Shown one piece after another: positions 33,895 to 42,728 of a stretch of 64,000 nucleotides of DNA. This DNA is from Pseudomonas sp. R28(2017). Lineage in GTDB: Bacteria > Pseudomonadota > Gammaproteobacteria > Pseudomonadales > Pseudomonadaceae. A program made the position numbers and the translations under genes. Under the pieces are notes generated by a model. The model made no database searches. It had not been told where the DNA came from and saw only the letters and a program-made list of their open reading frames with translations. The stretch spans positions 124,001 through 188,000 of the forward strand of contig NZ_NEHW01000002.1 of the NCBI RefSeq assembly GCF_002112505.1. The letters run 5' to 3'. Numbering within the stretch: position 1 is the stretch's first letter; each line of letters opens with the position of its first letter.

Positions 33895-34227
33895 GTTTTG
33901 CTTTTGGACGCTAAGCGGAGTGTAGTACTTCGTCTACACCTGAAGCTTGATAAGCTCCTAATATTTTGACACAGAGGCGGTTATTGCGTACCTTTCCGCG
34001 CCGCAGTAGAGTCCTGCGGCACGGGATTGGCGTCCCGTCACAGATCCGGGCACATCCACATCCAGTGGCGGTGCTCTGCATGGCTGCACCCGTTATGGGC
34101 GGGCCGTGTGTGGGAGCCTTCGGGCTCACCGGTTCTCTGTCCGGCACGCCAACCCGCACGGCTCCGTCCACCCATATTGGCGTATGGGCTCGGAGCGTCA
34201 TTACAGAGAGCTGCAGGGAGTCGCACC
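33895..34227. other. Untranslated region upstream of the second DUF6124/DUF3077 set
   Basis: No supported gene. It holds leader copy B (34097-34173) and a further small hairpin (ccgcgccgc...gcggcacggg) near 34000. Confidence 0.4.
34097..34173 (+). promoter_or_regulatory. Structured leader hairpin, copy B
   Basis: The 5' arm gggcgggccgtgtgtggg pairs with the 3' arm acccgcacggctccgtccaccc, with a bulge in the same place as copy A (15727-15807). Between them an inner hairpin (agccttcgggct) is plain. It precedes an ATG reading MLKKIVPDPP by 54 bases, as in copy A (58 bases). Confidence 0.5.
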
Positions 34228-34329
34228 ATGCTCAAGAAGATCGTTCCCGATCCACCATCCAACTTGGATCACTCCGTCCCCTCGTCAATGCAACCTCGCT
34301 ATTTTACGCGGCAGGAGGCATGCCAATGA
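34228..34329 (+). pseudogene. Truncated DUF6124 remnant or leader ORF
   Basis: 33 residues (MLKKIVPDPPSNLDHSVPSS). The first ten match the DUF6124 start, but the helical core is absent and the frame ends in TGA overlapping the next ATG (34326-34329). It is either a deleted DUF6124 gene or a short coupling ORF. Confidence 0.5.
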
Positions 34330-34625
34330 CTCAGGGTAACCCCGTTACGGCCAGCGCTCGTAAGCCTCGCGCCCTGACTGTCGAATCCCATTTCGGCACT
34401 TGTCACGATTCCCACAAACCGATGTTTACGGTACACGCTGGAGTCGATGGAGAAGACGCAATGGTCTGTGCCGTCGCAGCGCTGAAGGCCGCCTACGAGA
34501 CCAATGCGCTGGCATTGGAAAAGGCGAAAGAGCCGATGCGCAGCTTGCTGATTGCAACGGAAAACTCGCTGGAGAAGGGCCTGGCATTGGCTGAGGCTGT
34601 GCTCCAAGGCCTAGAACTGGGATAG
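34326..34625 (+). CDS. DUF3077-like protein
   Basis: 99 residues. The ATG at 34326 follows caggagg and overlaps the short upstream frame. The order (leader, MLKxIVPDPP start, then this gene) matches the set at 15.7-16.6 kb. Sequence features: FTVHAGVDGEDAMVCAVAAL, long C-terminal helices. The function is unknown. Confidence 0.55.
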   Translation: MTQGNPVTASARKPRALTVESHFGTCHDSHKPMFTVHAGVDGEDAMVCAVAALKAAYETNALALEKAKEPMRSLLIATENSLEKGLALAEAVLQGLELG

Positions 34626-34700
34626 GTGATTGTTGATAGGGCCGCAGACGCGGCCCGTTCTGGTTTTGTAGGGGGTGGTGAGGCGAGGGACGAAAGCCAA

Positions 34701-35015
34701 TTAACGGGCCTGAAGAACCTCTCGAAACACATCCGGGCGAGAAGCCGCAATGTGCAAAAGGGATCGGGCCGCCCCGGATGGCATGCGCCGGCCTTGCTCC
34801 CATTCTTGAAGCGTACGCACCGAGACGCCCAGTAGCTCCGCAAATTTGAGCTGGGAGAGTCCAGTTCTGCTTCGAGCTTTCGCTGCTTCGGTCACTTCCA
34901 CTTGATGCACAGCGCCATAGCGACCAGCCTTCACATCGCGGATGGATTCCAGCAATTCCTCACCGATGTTGCGAGTAGCATCCCGAAGCATCAGTTCTTT
35001 TTCAGTCAGGGGCAT
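34701..35015 (-). CDS. higA: Antitoxin of a HigBA-type pair (HTH-XRE)
   Basis: 104 residues from the ATG at 35015. The C-terminal half is a Cro/XRE helix-turn-helix (SQLKFAELLGVSVRTLQEWE, QGRRMPSGAARSLL). The N-terminal helix region likely holds the toxin-binding part. It is downstream of the toxin and overlaps it by 14 bases, the HigBA order. Confidence 0.85.
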   Translation of the reverse strand: MPLTEKELMLRDATRNIGEELLESIRDVKAGRYGAVHQVEVTEAAKARSRTGLSQLKFAELLGVSVRTLQEWEQGRRMPSGAARSLLHIAASRPDVFREVLQAR

Positions 35016-35322
35016 GATTAAGCTCCTTCGCAATCTTGCGCAGCACGTGCGCGGGTATGTTCTCGGTGGCGCTCTTGCAGTAGATCAGCAGAGCAACCAA
35101 AGCGCCGTTGGCGAGCTGAGCGGTGTAGATGATACGGACGGCGCCTCGCTTGCCTTTGCCATCCAGGCTCCAGCGTACCTTGCGGCATCCGCCTGAGCCG
35201 GGAATCACTGCACCTGCGTCAGGGTCATTGGCGAGATAGGACATGAATGCCCCGTGCTCTTCCTCTGTCCAATAGTCGGGCCATTGCCTGGAGAATAGTG
35301 GCGCTTCAATGAACGTTAGCAT
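35002..35322 (-). CDS. higB: RelE/HigB-type toxin
   Basis: 106 residues. Family features are SYLANDPDAGAVIPGSGGCR, KVRWSLDGKGKRGAVRIIY and the C-terminal LLIYCKSATENIP. It is a ribosome-dependent mRNA interferase or related RelE-fold toxin. It is the first gene of the pair, with no visible lesion, so the module looks functional. Confidence 0.87.
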   Translation of the reverse strand: MLTFIEAPLFSRQWPDYWTEEEHGAFMSYLANDPDAGAVIPGSGGCRKVRWSLDGKGKRGAVRIIYTAQLANGALVALLIYCKSATENIPAHVLRKIAKELNHAPD

Positions 35323-35457
35323 ACTGCATCCCTACGTCTTTGACGTAGATATTTTGCTCTGCTTGTCTGGGATCAAGAAGCGGGAGGTTGTATCGAGGGG
35401 TTGCTGAGAGGGTGGTTTGGTTCGAGATTTCCGGGCCGCGCAGCGGCCCCGGCGATC

Positions 35458-35570
35458 TCAAATGCTCAACCGCACAGCCAAGGTAACCAACAACACCGGC
35501 ACCGTCGGCAACACACCAACCTTGACGTAATACCCCCAGCCAATCGTCACCCCCTTGGGCTGCCAGATGA
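35458..35570 (-). pseudogene. C-terminal remnant of an ArsB-like permease
   Basis: The minus strand reads WQPKGVTIGWGYYVKVGVLP, then TVPVLLVTLAVRLSI and a stop, closely like the end of ArsB-type arsenite permeases. Upstream the frame (from 35691) loses the resemblance. Only the tail of the gene is left. A GC-rich hairpin follows the stop near 35430-35457. Confidence 0.5.
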
Positions 35571-35718
35571 CCAGGGTCAGGGTGAGCAGGAAGCGAGGCT
35601 GGGAGCACGAGTTGGGGAATTCAGTGATTGTGTGAAGCGACTTGAAACATCCGTCGGTCGTACATGAAATCGTACATTTCAACTGCCGCAAAGCGCCCCC
35701 CAGTTTCCAGCCGGCATA

Positions 35719-36807
35719 TCAGGTCGTCACCCTGGCAAAAGCTTCCCGAAAGCGCAGCATGTCCTGTTCATCGCCGACACTCACCCGCACCCAGTTCGGC
35801 CAGCTCGGCCACACCCGGCCTACCAGCACGCCCTGTTTGGCCAGCCGTTCCACCACCGGCTGGGCCGGCCCGCGCATGTCGATCATGAAGCAATTGGTCT
35901 GCGACGCTGTGCAGCGCCAGCCGCGCTCGCCCAGCCAGGCGATGGTGTGGTCGCGCAGGCGGGCGTTCTCAGCCTTGCGCCGGGGCACCAGCTGGCGATC
36001 GTTCAGGCTCGCCAACCCCGCCAGCAAGGTCGATGCAGCGGCAACGTTGTCGCCGTCATACACCTCCAGGCGCTTGAGCAATGGCGCCTGGCCGATGGCC
36101 AGGCCAAGGCGCGCCCCGGCCATGCCGTAGAGCTTGGAAAACGTCTGCAGCACCAGCAGTTGCGGGTGCTCCTTGACCAGGCTGATGCAGCTCTGGGCAT
36201 CGCTGAAGTGGATGTAGGCCTCGTCCACCAGCACCACGCTGGCGGCCGGTGCGTGCTTGAGCAGGCGCTCGATATCGCGCCGCGGGGTGAGTGTGCCGGT
36301 GGGGTTGTTGGGGTTGCACAGGTAGATCAGCCCGGGGCTACTGTCGGCCGCCAGCATGGCGTCGATGTCATGGGCATGGCGCGCGTCCAGCGCTACTGCG
36401 TGCACGGTGCTGCCATGGCCTTTGGCGGCTTCGGCGGCCGCTTCATAGGAAGGTTCGGCAAGCACCAGGCTGCGCGGACCGGTGAAGGCCATCACGGCGT
36501 GCTGCAGGGCCAGTTTCGAGCCACAGAACACCTGTACCTGCGACGACGCCAGGCCATGCTCGGCAGCGAAGGTGTCGATCAGGCGGTACTGTGCCTTGTA
36601 CGGGTAGCGCCCGCATTGCTCGATGCCCTCACGCATAGCCTGGCGGGCAGCGGGGCTCGGGCCCCAGGGGCTTTCGTTGTAGTTGATGCGTACCGGGCCC
36701 TGGCCGGCGCCTGGTGCAACGGGGGCCTCGCTGGCCCAGCCCGGTTGGCCAAGCAACGGCAGGGCCAGGCTCAGGCCCACCAACGAGCGACGTGTCATAT
36801 CGGTCAT
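35719..36807 (-). CDS. HisC-like PLP aminotransferase with a Tat-type signal
   Basis: 362 residues. A twin-arginine leader (MTRRSLVGLSLALPLLG, cut near GWASEA) precedes a class I/II aminotransferase. Visible are INYNESPWGPSP, IYLCNPNNPTGT, VLVDEAYIHF and the PLP-lysine in QTFSKLYGMAGARLG. It resembles histidinol-phosphate aminotransferase, but the export signal is unusual: it would place a cofactor-loaded enzyme in the periplasm. The native substrate is unknown. Confidence 0.85.
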   Translation of the reverse strand: MTDMTRRSLVGLSLALPLLGQPGWASEAPVAPGAGQGPVRINYNESPWGPSPAARQAMREGIEQCGRYPYKAQYRLIDTFAAEHGLASSQVQVFCGSKLALQHAVMAFTGPRSLVLAEPSYEAAAEAAKGHGSTVHAVALDARHAHDIDAMLAADSSPGLIYLCNPNNPTGTLTPRRDIERLLKHAPAASVVLVDEAYIHFSDAQSCISLVKEHPQLLVLQTFSKLYGMAGARLGLAIGQAPLLKRLEVYDGDNVAAASTLLAGLASLNDRQLVPRRKAENARLRDHTIAWLGERGWRCTASQTNCFMIDMRGPAQPVVERLAKQGVLVGRVWPSWPNWVRVSVGDEQDMLRFREAFARVTT

Positions 36808-36904
36808 GAAGCGACTTCCTTGTTGTCACTGGATACAGCAAGGAACGAGAACCGGTGCAGTCAATTAATGGTGGCAAAACGCCGAATAGCCCCCAAGGCA
36901 GGCG

Positions 36905-37486
36905 CTAATTCAGGACATTGCGCTGGTCGAGCCAGGCTTCGAAGCGGGTGAAGGTGTCGATGGCGGCCTGTACCGTGATGGCGTGCGACGGCGCTGCGGC
37001 CGATGCCTGGCCAAGCCGTTCGAGGAAGCTTCGCCAGTAGCTGCCGGTCAGCTCGCCGTACACGTCGAGGAAGGCAGCACCGCTGTCGTGGCCGATGCCC
37101 AGGCGCTCGGCCATCGCCCGCTTGAGCACCTGGCCACCCAGCGTCGAGCCTTCCAGCACGTACATCACGCCCAGGGCGCTGGCCTCGTCGTGGATGGCCG
37201 GCAGTGCCTGGCACTGTGGCAGGGCGCCGATGTCGGCTGCGCTCAGGTTCAGCGCCAGCAGGTCGCGGGCCAAGGTCGCGGTCTTGCGGCGTTCGGGCCC
37301 CTGATAATCGCTCAGGTGATGTTCCAGGGGGGTATGAAAACCGTAATAAGCTTGCAACAGGCGACGATAGGCCGCGCTATCGAAGCCAGGGCTGAAGAAG
37401 GGCAGGCGCGCCTCCAGCGCCTTGTGGCAATCACGGGTGCCTTCGCGCAGGGCGAACAGCAAGGGGCTGGGGGGTGTGGTGGACAT
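36905..37486 (-). CDS. Biliverdin-producing heme oxygenase (BphO type)
   Basis: 193 residues. The proximal His is in TRDCHKALE (about residue 21), and the distal-helix glycine motif is VMYVLEGSTLGGQVL. It opens heme to biliverdin, iron and CO. In pseudomonads such a gene often precedes a bacteriophytochrome; here none is adjacent and the next gene downstream is the aminotransferase. Confidence 0.88.
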   Translation of the reverse strand: MSTTPPSPLLFALREGTRDCHKALEARLPFFSPGFDSAAYRRLLQAYYGFHTPLEHHLSDYQGPERRKTATLARDLLALNLSAADIGALPQCQALPAIHDEASALGVMYVLEGSTLGGQVLKRAMAERLGIGHDSGAAFLDVYGELTGSYWRSFLERLGQASAAAPSHAITVQAAIDTFTRFEAWLDQRNVLN

Positions 37487-37626
37487 CGGTCTGGCTCTGC
37501 TGGCAATTCGCCTGAGTTGGAGTGGTGATGCTAACCCGGCGCTCCGCCTTGGCGTGATTTTGTTTCAGAAAAATGGTTGCAGAAAAAAGGCGGCCGGCGT
37601 GTTAAACCAGTCGGCCCGACTCTTTA

Positions 37627-38181
37627 GTGAAGAACGCCCTGGTGAAAGCCGTACGCCTGACCTTGCTCTGCCATGCCCTGACCCAGGCCCAGAAAAACGG
37701 CCGCCTGGCGCACCCCGAGGACGGCGTCTTGCCCTTGGCCGTGGAGCGGTGGGCGATCGCCGCCGATACGCAGCTGCTGGCTGCGCCGGAGCGGCGTGCG
37801 GCACAGACAGCGGCGTGGCTCTCGTCGCAGGTGCAGATCGAGCCCGCGTTGGCTGATTGTGACCTCGGCCATTGGCAGGGCTTGCCGCTCAAGCAGTTGC
37901 AGGCCGAGCAGCCGCAGGCAGTGGCGCAATGGCTTGAGGATCCGTTCAGCGCGCCCCCAGGCGGCGAGCCGTTCGCGCACGTGTGCGAACGCGTTGGGGC
38001 CTGGTTGATGGCCTTCGACAGGCCGGGTGAATGGCTGGCGGTGACTCACCCGTGGGTGATTCGCGCTGCGCTGGTGACGGTGCTGGAGTGCCCGCTGGCT
38101 GTCGCGCAACGGATCGATGTGCTGCCGTTGTCGCGGGTGGAGTTGAGCTTTACCGGGCAATGGCGCTTGCGTGTGGGCTGA
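37627..38181 (+). CDS. Histidine-phosphatase-fold protein lacking the canonical RHG motif
   Basis: 184 residues from a GTG at 37627; GTG 37642 is also possible. The fold is recognisable (LLAAPERRAAQTAAWL, CDLGHWQGLPL, VTHPWVIRAAL). At the catalytic RHG position the sequence is LCHAL: the Arg is replaced by Cys, while the nucleophile His remains. The second Arg in PERRAAQTA is present. It may be a degenerate or reassigned enzyme. It converges with the TSUP gene. Confidence 0.7.
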   Translation: MKNALVKAVRLTLLCHALTQAQKNGRLAHPEDGVLPLAVERWAIAADTQLLAAPERRAAQTAAWLSSQVQIEPALADCDLGHWQGLPLKQLQAEQPQAVAQWLEDPFSAPPGGEPFAHVCERVGAWLMAFDRPGEWLAVTHPWVIRAALVTVLECPLAVAQRIDVLPLSRVELSFTGQWRLRVG

Positions 38182-38200
38182 GCAAGCGCCGGTTGCCGGT

Positions 38201-38986
38201 TCAGAACGCCAGCTTGTAGCCGATCAGCAGCAACATGGTGGCCAGGCAAGGGCGCAGCACGCGGTCGGAGATGCGCCCGGTGAGGTGGCTGCCCAGGTAG
38301 ATGCCTGGCAGCGAGCCCAGCAGCAGGTAGCCCAGCAGCGACCAGTCCATGTTGCCCATGCCGGCGTGGCCGATACCGGCGACCAGGGTCAGGGGCACGG
38401 CGTGGGCGATTTCGGTACCGACCAGGCGGCGGGTGGCCAGGAACGGGTAGAGCAGGAACAGCGCCACGGTGCCCAGGGCACCGGCACCGATGGAGGTCAG
38501 GGTGACCATGACGCCCAGTACCACGCCGGTCAGCACGGTGAGGGTGTTCAGGCTGCGGTCGCTGAGGTGGTAGTGGTCACCGGCGTGGCGACTGGCGAAG
38601 GCTTGCAGGCGCGACTTGAACAGGATCGCCAGCGCGGTGAGGATCAGCACCACCGCCAGGCCCTGCTTGATGATCGCGTTCAACGCCGTGGTGTCGGTGT
38701 GCAGGGTGCTGAGGAACCACAGGGTCAGCGCCGCCGCCGGCACGCTGCCGAGGCTGAGCAGGCCGGTGATCTTCCAGTCGATGTTCTTGTTGCGGGCATG
38801 TACCCAGACGCCACTGCCCTTGGTGATGGCGGCATACAGCAGGTCGGTGCCCACGGCAGTCGCCGGATTGATGCCGAACCACAGCAGGATCGGAGTCATC
38901 AGCGAGCCGCCGCCGACGCCGGTCATGCCGACGATGAAACCCACAACCAGTCCGGCAATGGTGAAACCGAAAGATCCTACATCCAT
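38201..38986 (-). CDS. TSUP (TauE/SafE) family permease
   Basis: 261 residues with eight predicted transmembrane segments and the family repeats GMTGVGGGSLMTPILL and TSIGAGALGTVALFLLYPFL. Members move sulfonates, sulfite or other organic anions. Nothing adjacent reveals the substrate. Confidence 0.9.
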   Translation of the reverse strand: MDVGSFGFTIAGLVVGFIVGMTGVGGGSLMTPILLWFGINPATAVGTDLLYAAITKGSGVWVHARNKNIDWKITGLLSLGSVPAAALTLWFLSTLHTDTTALNAIIKQGLAVVLILTALAILFKSRLQAFASRHAGDHYHLSDRSLNTLTVLTGVVLGVMVTLTSIGAGALGTVALFLLYPFLATRRLVGTEIAHAVPLTLVAGIGHAGMGNMDWSLLGYLLLGSLPGIYLGSHLTGRISDRVLRPCLATMLLLIGYKLAF

Positions 38987-39173
38987 ACGCTACTCGACTG
39001 CCCAGCTTTGCCCGTTATCGGATGGGTGCCAGCATATAGGGAGTTTTTATAGCCAAATAGACTTGTTCGTTATTAGGTTATAACCGAGGTTGGGGTTGGG
39101 AGTGCCTGGCTGGAGGTTTCTGGCGCCTGTGAAATCGAGCGCCAACACAAACCCCCAGCCCTACACCCAGGCC

Positions 39174-41060
39174 TCAGATACGGAAACTGCCCACCAGCTG
39201 CTTCAAGCGCCCGGCCTGCTGAGCCAGGGCATCGCAATGCTGCAGGGTCTGGTTGAGGTTCTGCACCCCTTGCTGGTTCAGCGCGTTGATCTGGGTGATG
39301 TCCAGGTTCAGGCTCTCGACCACCGCCGTCTGCTCCTCGGTCGCCGTGGCCACCGACTGGTTCATGCCGTCGATCTCGCCGATGCGCTGGGTCACGCTGG
39401 CCAGGCGTTCGCCGGCCTGGTTGGCCACCTGCACGGTCTGCTCGCTCGAGACCTGGCTGGTGTTCATGGTGTGTACCGCCTCGCGCGAGCCCACCTGCAG
39501 GCTGGTGATCATGCGGTGGATCTCTTCGGCCGATTCCTGGGTCCGGTGGGCCAGGTTGCGCACCTCGTCGGCGACCACGGCAAAGCCGCGCCCGGCCTCA
39601 CCGGCGCGGGCGGCCTCGATGGCGGCGTTGAGCGCCAGCAGGTTGGTCTGCTGGGAAATGCCCTTGATCACGTCGAGGATCTTGCCGATCTCGTCGGTGC
39701 TGGCATTGAGGGTTTCGATCTGTTCGCACGACTCGCTGATGCGCTGCGACAGCGCGGTCATGGCGCTGATCGCCTGCTCGACCACTTCACGGCCACCGTG
39801 GGCCTGCTCGCTGGCGCCGCTGGCGTGTTGCGAGGCATCGGCCGCATTGCGGGCGATCTCCTGCGTGGCGGCGCCCAGCTGGTTGATCGCCGCCGCCACG
39901 CTGTTGGTGCGCATGCTTTGCTCTTCGGAGCCGATGATCGAGGCATTGGACGCGTCGACCACTTTTTCCGACAGGTCGTGGACCAGGCGGGTGGCCGAGG
40001 ACACTTCGCTGATCGAAGTGTGGATGCGTTCGACGAAGCGGTTGAACGAGCTGGCCAGTTCGCCGAATTCGTCCTTGTGCTGCACGTCGAGGCGGCGGGT
40101 CAGGTCACCTTCACCTTCGGCGATATCGCGCATGGCGCGGCCCATGGTGGTCAGCGGGCGCATCAGCACCGGGATCAGCAGGCCGAGCAGCACGGCGATG
40201 GCGGCCACGGCGATGAGCATGGCGATGATCGCCGAGGTGCGGAACTGGCTGAGGGCGGCGTAGGCCTTGGCCTTGTCGATCGACAGGCCGATGTACCACT
40301 GTGCCGAGGGCAGGCCGGCGACCGGGGCGAACGAGATCAACCGTTCCTCGCCGTTGAGGGTGACGTCCTGCATCCCGGCGGTCACGCGCAGGCCGCTGCC
40401 GGGGTAGATGTCCTTGAGGTTCTTCATCAGCTGGTCTTTGTCGGGGCTGACGATCACCTGGCCGCTGCTGTCGGCGAGGAAGGCGTGGCCGATGCCACCG
40501 AAATCGACCGAGTTGATGATCTCGACCAGGGTGTCGAGGGTCAGGTCGCCGCCGACCACGCCGATCAGCTCGCCGCTGTGCTTGCTTTTCACCGGTACCG
40601 CGATGGTCACCATCAGGCCACCGACTGCGCCCTGGTAGGGGGCGGTCAGCACGGTCTGGCCGGCGCTGGCTGCGCTGCTGTACCACGGGCGCTGGCGTGG
40701 GTCGTAACCGGCCGGCATCTGAGTATCAGGGCGCTGGGTGAACACGCCATTGGCCTGGCCCAGGTAGGTGAACAGGAAATTTCGCGTGTAGGAAGGCTGC
40801 TCGATCAGCCCGCCGAGGGTGCCTCCTGCCCCTTGTTCGGCAATGTCCTGCGCCAGGTTCTCCAGCACCAGAATGCGCCCGCTCATCCAGTTCTGCACGC
40901 TGCTGGCGGTCAGCGCACCGGCCTGCTGCACGGAAGATTCGATGTTCTGGCGAAGGGTGTTGCGTTGCAGATAATCGTTATAGAGCGTGAACAGCGCAAA
41001 GGCCAGCACCACGACACCGCAGGCGCTGAGGAGGATCTTGTGGCGAAATTTCAGGTTCAT
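39174..41060 (-). CDS. Methyl-accepting chemotaxis protein, dCache-type
   Basis: 628 residues. A transmembrane helix (12-30) is followed by a periplasmic double-Cache domain (about 35-275), a second helix, a HAMP domain and a long signalling domain with the hairpin tip around [20 protein letters not shown]. The ligand domain has YDPRQRPWY, but the residues after WY are SSAAS rather than the acidic and PY-D pattern of amino-acid receptors. The ligand is thus uncertain. The C-terminal pentapeptide for CheR is absent. Confidence 0.92.
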   Translation of the reverse strand: MNLKFRHKILLSACGVVVLAFALFTLYNDYLQRNTLRQNIESSVQQAGALTASSVQNWMSGRILVLENLAQDIAEQGAGGTLGGLIEQPSYTRNFLFTYLGQANGVFTQRPDTQMPAGYDPRQRPWYSSAASAGQTVLTAPYQGAVGGLMVTIAVPVKSKHSGELIGVVGGDLTLDTLVEIINSVDFGGIGHAFLADSSGQVIVSPDKDQLMKNLKDIYPGSGLRVTAGMQDVTLNGEERLISFAPVAGLPSAQWYIGLSIDKAKAYAALSQFRTSAIIAMLIAVAAIAVLLGLLIPVLMRPLTTMGRAMRDIAEGEGDLTRRLDVQHKDEFGELASSFNRFVERIHTSISEVSSATRLVHDLSEKVVDASNASIIGSEEQSMRTNSVAAAINQLGAATQEIARNAADASQHASGASEQAHGGREVVEQAISAMTALSQRISESCEQIETLNASTDEIGKILDVIKGISQQTNLLALNAAIEAARAGEAGRGFAVVADEVRNLAHRTQESAEEIHRMITSLQVGSREAVHTMNTSQVSSEQTVQVANQAGERLASVTQRIGEIDGMNQSVATATEEQTAVVESLNLDITQINALNQQGVQNLNQTLQHCDALAQQAGRLKQLVGSFRI

Positions 41061-41203
41061 GTTTCGAGACCTTGAGCCATGGAGAGGGAGGGCGCCGCAC
41101 GCTTGTGGCGCGATGGCGGGGCCTGTCCTCTGGGATATCGGCTCGGCCGGTAAAAGGTTGAAACACTTACCTATTTTCTTTGGCCAGGACGACGGACGGT
41201 GGG

Positions 41204-42082
41204 CTAGCCGGCGGCCAACAGGTCGATCAGCAGGCGTGCGCCCTGGCGCAGCGGTTGCTGCTTGCGCCAGAAGGCATGGATCGGCAGCTGCAGTTCGTTG
41301 CGGGTGTTGCGAAATTGCAGGCGCACCAGGCGCCCGGCCTCGACCAGCGGTGCCACGCGGGCCAGTGGCAGGTCACCCCAGCCAAGGCCGGCTTCGACCA
41401 TCTGCAGGGCCAGGTCGAAACTGTCGGTGGACCAGTGCGTGGCACCAATTAGCGGGCGGGGGTCGAGCAGCGGCAGATCGCGGCTGCGGACCAGGATCTG
41501 GCGCACGTTGACCAGGTCTTCGAGGTAATGGATACGCCCCTCGAGCAAGGCCAAGTGGGCCGGCGACAAGGTGGCCACCAGCGACTCCATGCCGATGTGC
41601 TGGAAGCTGCGGCGGGCATCGACCTGCAGGCCGGCGAAGGCCACGCACAGGTCGGCGCGGCCGCTGTCGAGCAGGTGCAGGGCTTCTTCCTGGGGAGCGC
41701 TGAGCAGCTGGATGTCGAGCAGCGGGTAGCGTGCGCCGAGGCTGGCAATGGCCGCCAGCAGCGGGCGATGGTCGATATCGGGGACCACGGCCAGGGTCAG
41801 GTTGCTTTCCAGGCCTTGGGAAAGCTCCAGCGCGTGCACCTGCAGCATGCCCAGCTGTTCGGCGATCAGCCGCGCATGGGGTTCGAGGGCCAGGGCCTGG
41901 GCGGTGGCGCGAACTTCGCGTGGGCCGCGTTCGAACAGGGTGTAACCCAGTTCGGCCTCAAGGTTGCCGATGGCCATGCTGACCGCCGAGGGTACGCGCT
42001 GCAAGGCACGGGCGGCGGCGGAAAACGAGCCGCGGTCGAGCACAGCGAGAAACAGCTGGATATTGTCGCTGGAAAAATTCAT
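41204..42082 (-). CDS. LysR-family regulator, divergent from the PACE efflux gene
   Basis: 292 residues. The N-terminal winged helix ([39 protein letters not shown]) is followed by a LysR substrate-binding domain. It is divergent from the PACE gene at 42183 over 100 bases, the AceR/AceI arrangement, so it probably activates that efflux gene. Confidence 0.9.
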   Translation of the reverse strand: MNFSSDNIQLFLAVLDRGSFSAAARALQRVPSAVSMAIGNLEAELGYTLFERGPREVRATAQALALEPHARLIAEQLGMLQVHALELSQGLESNLTLAVVPDIDHRPLLAAIASLGARYPLLDIQLLSAPQEEALHLLDSGRADLCVAFAGLQVDARRSFQHIGMESLVATLSPAHLALLEGRIHYLEDLVNVRQILVRSRDLPLLDPRPLIGATHWSTDSFDLALQMVEAGLGWGDLPLARVAPLVEAGRLVRLQFRNTRNELQLPIHAFWRKQQPLRQGARLLIDLLAAG

Positions 42083-42182
42083 GGCAGCCTCCTGTCAGTC
42101 AATCTGAAAGCTGCTGACTTTTTCTGTCAAGCGGATTGAAGCATCCTTGCGCCTCATTGCATTTCGAGACATGAGGTAACCC

Positions 42183-42611
42183 GTGCAGGGCGTCAAACGT
42201 AAACTGGTCTATGTGACCTTCTATGAACTGATCGACCTGTGCATGTCGACGATGGGGCTGGCCTACCTGTCGGACACCCAGGCATCGCACACCGGGCCGC
42301 TGGCGGTGATGATCACCACCATCGCGATGCTCTGGAACCTGATCTACAACAGCCTGTTCGAGTATTGGGAGAGCCGACAGGCCACGCGTGGGCGCAGCGT
42401 GGCACGGCGGGTGGCACATGCCGTCGGCTTCCAGCTGACCTTGGTGGTGTACTTGATTCCGCTGATCGCCTGGTGGCTGGGCATGACCCTGGTGGAGGCG
42501 TTTCTGGTGGACCTGGCGTTCATCATTCTGATCCCGTGCTACACCTTCGCCTACAACTGGGCGTTCGACCGGATCTTTGGCTTGCCGACTTCGGCCATGG
42601 CCGCTGCCTGA
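42183..42611 (+). CDS. PACE-family (AceI-like) efflux protein
   Basis: 142 residues, two tandem bacterial-transmembrane-pair domains with four helices. The functional Glu of the first helix is in FYELIDL (about residue 15), and WNLIYNSLFEYWE ends the first repeat. PACE proteins export biocides such as chlorhexidine and short diamines by proton exchange. The GTG at 42183 is the likely start. Confidence 0.87.
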   Translation: MQGVKRKLVYVTFYELIDLCMSTMGLAYLSDTQASHTGPLAVMITTIAMLWNLIYNSLFEYWESRQATRGRSVARRVAHAVGFQLTLVVYLIPLIAWWLGMTLVEAFLVDLAFIILIPCYTFAYNWAFDRIFGLPTSAMAAA

Positions 42612-42624
42612 GGCAACCTGCCTT

Positions 42625-42723
42625 GGCCTCTTCGCGGGCAAGCCCGCTCCCACAGGATTTCCACTGCATCAAGGCCTGTGCAATACCTGTGGGAGCGGGC
42701 TTGCCCGCGAAGAGGCCAGGGCA
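42625..42723. repeat. Divergent REP pair after the PACE gene
   Basis: Two opposite copies of ggcctcttcgcgggcaagc (42626-42657 and 42687-42718), between convergent genes. Confidence 0.88.
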
Positions 42724-42728
42724 GTCTG

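Noticed and set aside
39090..41075. A 661-codon plus-strand open frame
   Set aside because: It is antisense to the chemoreceptor, whose domains are all recognisable; the frame is an effect of high GC codon use and its protein is His/Gly/Ala-rich noise.
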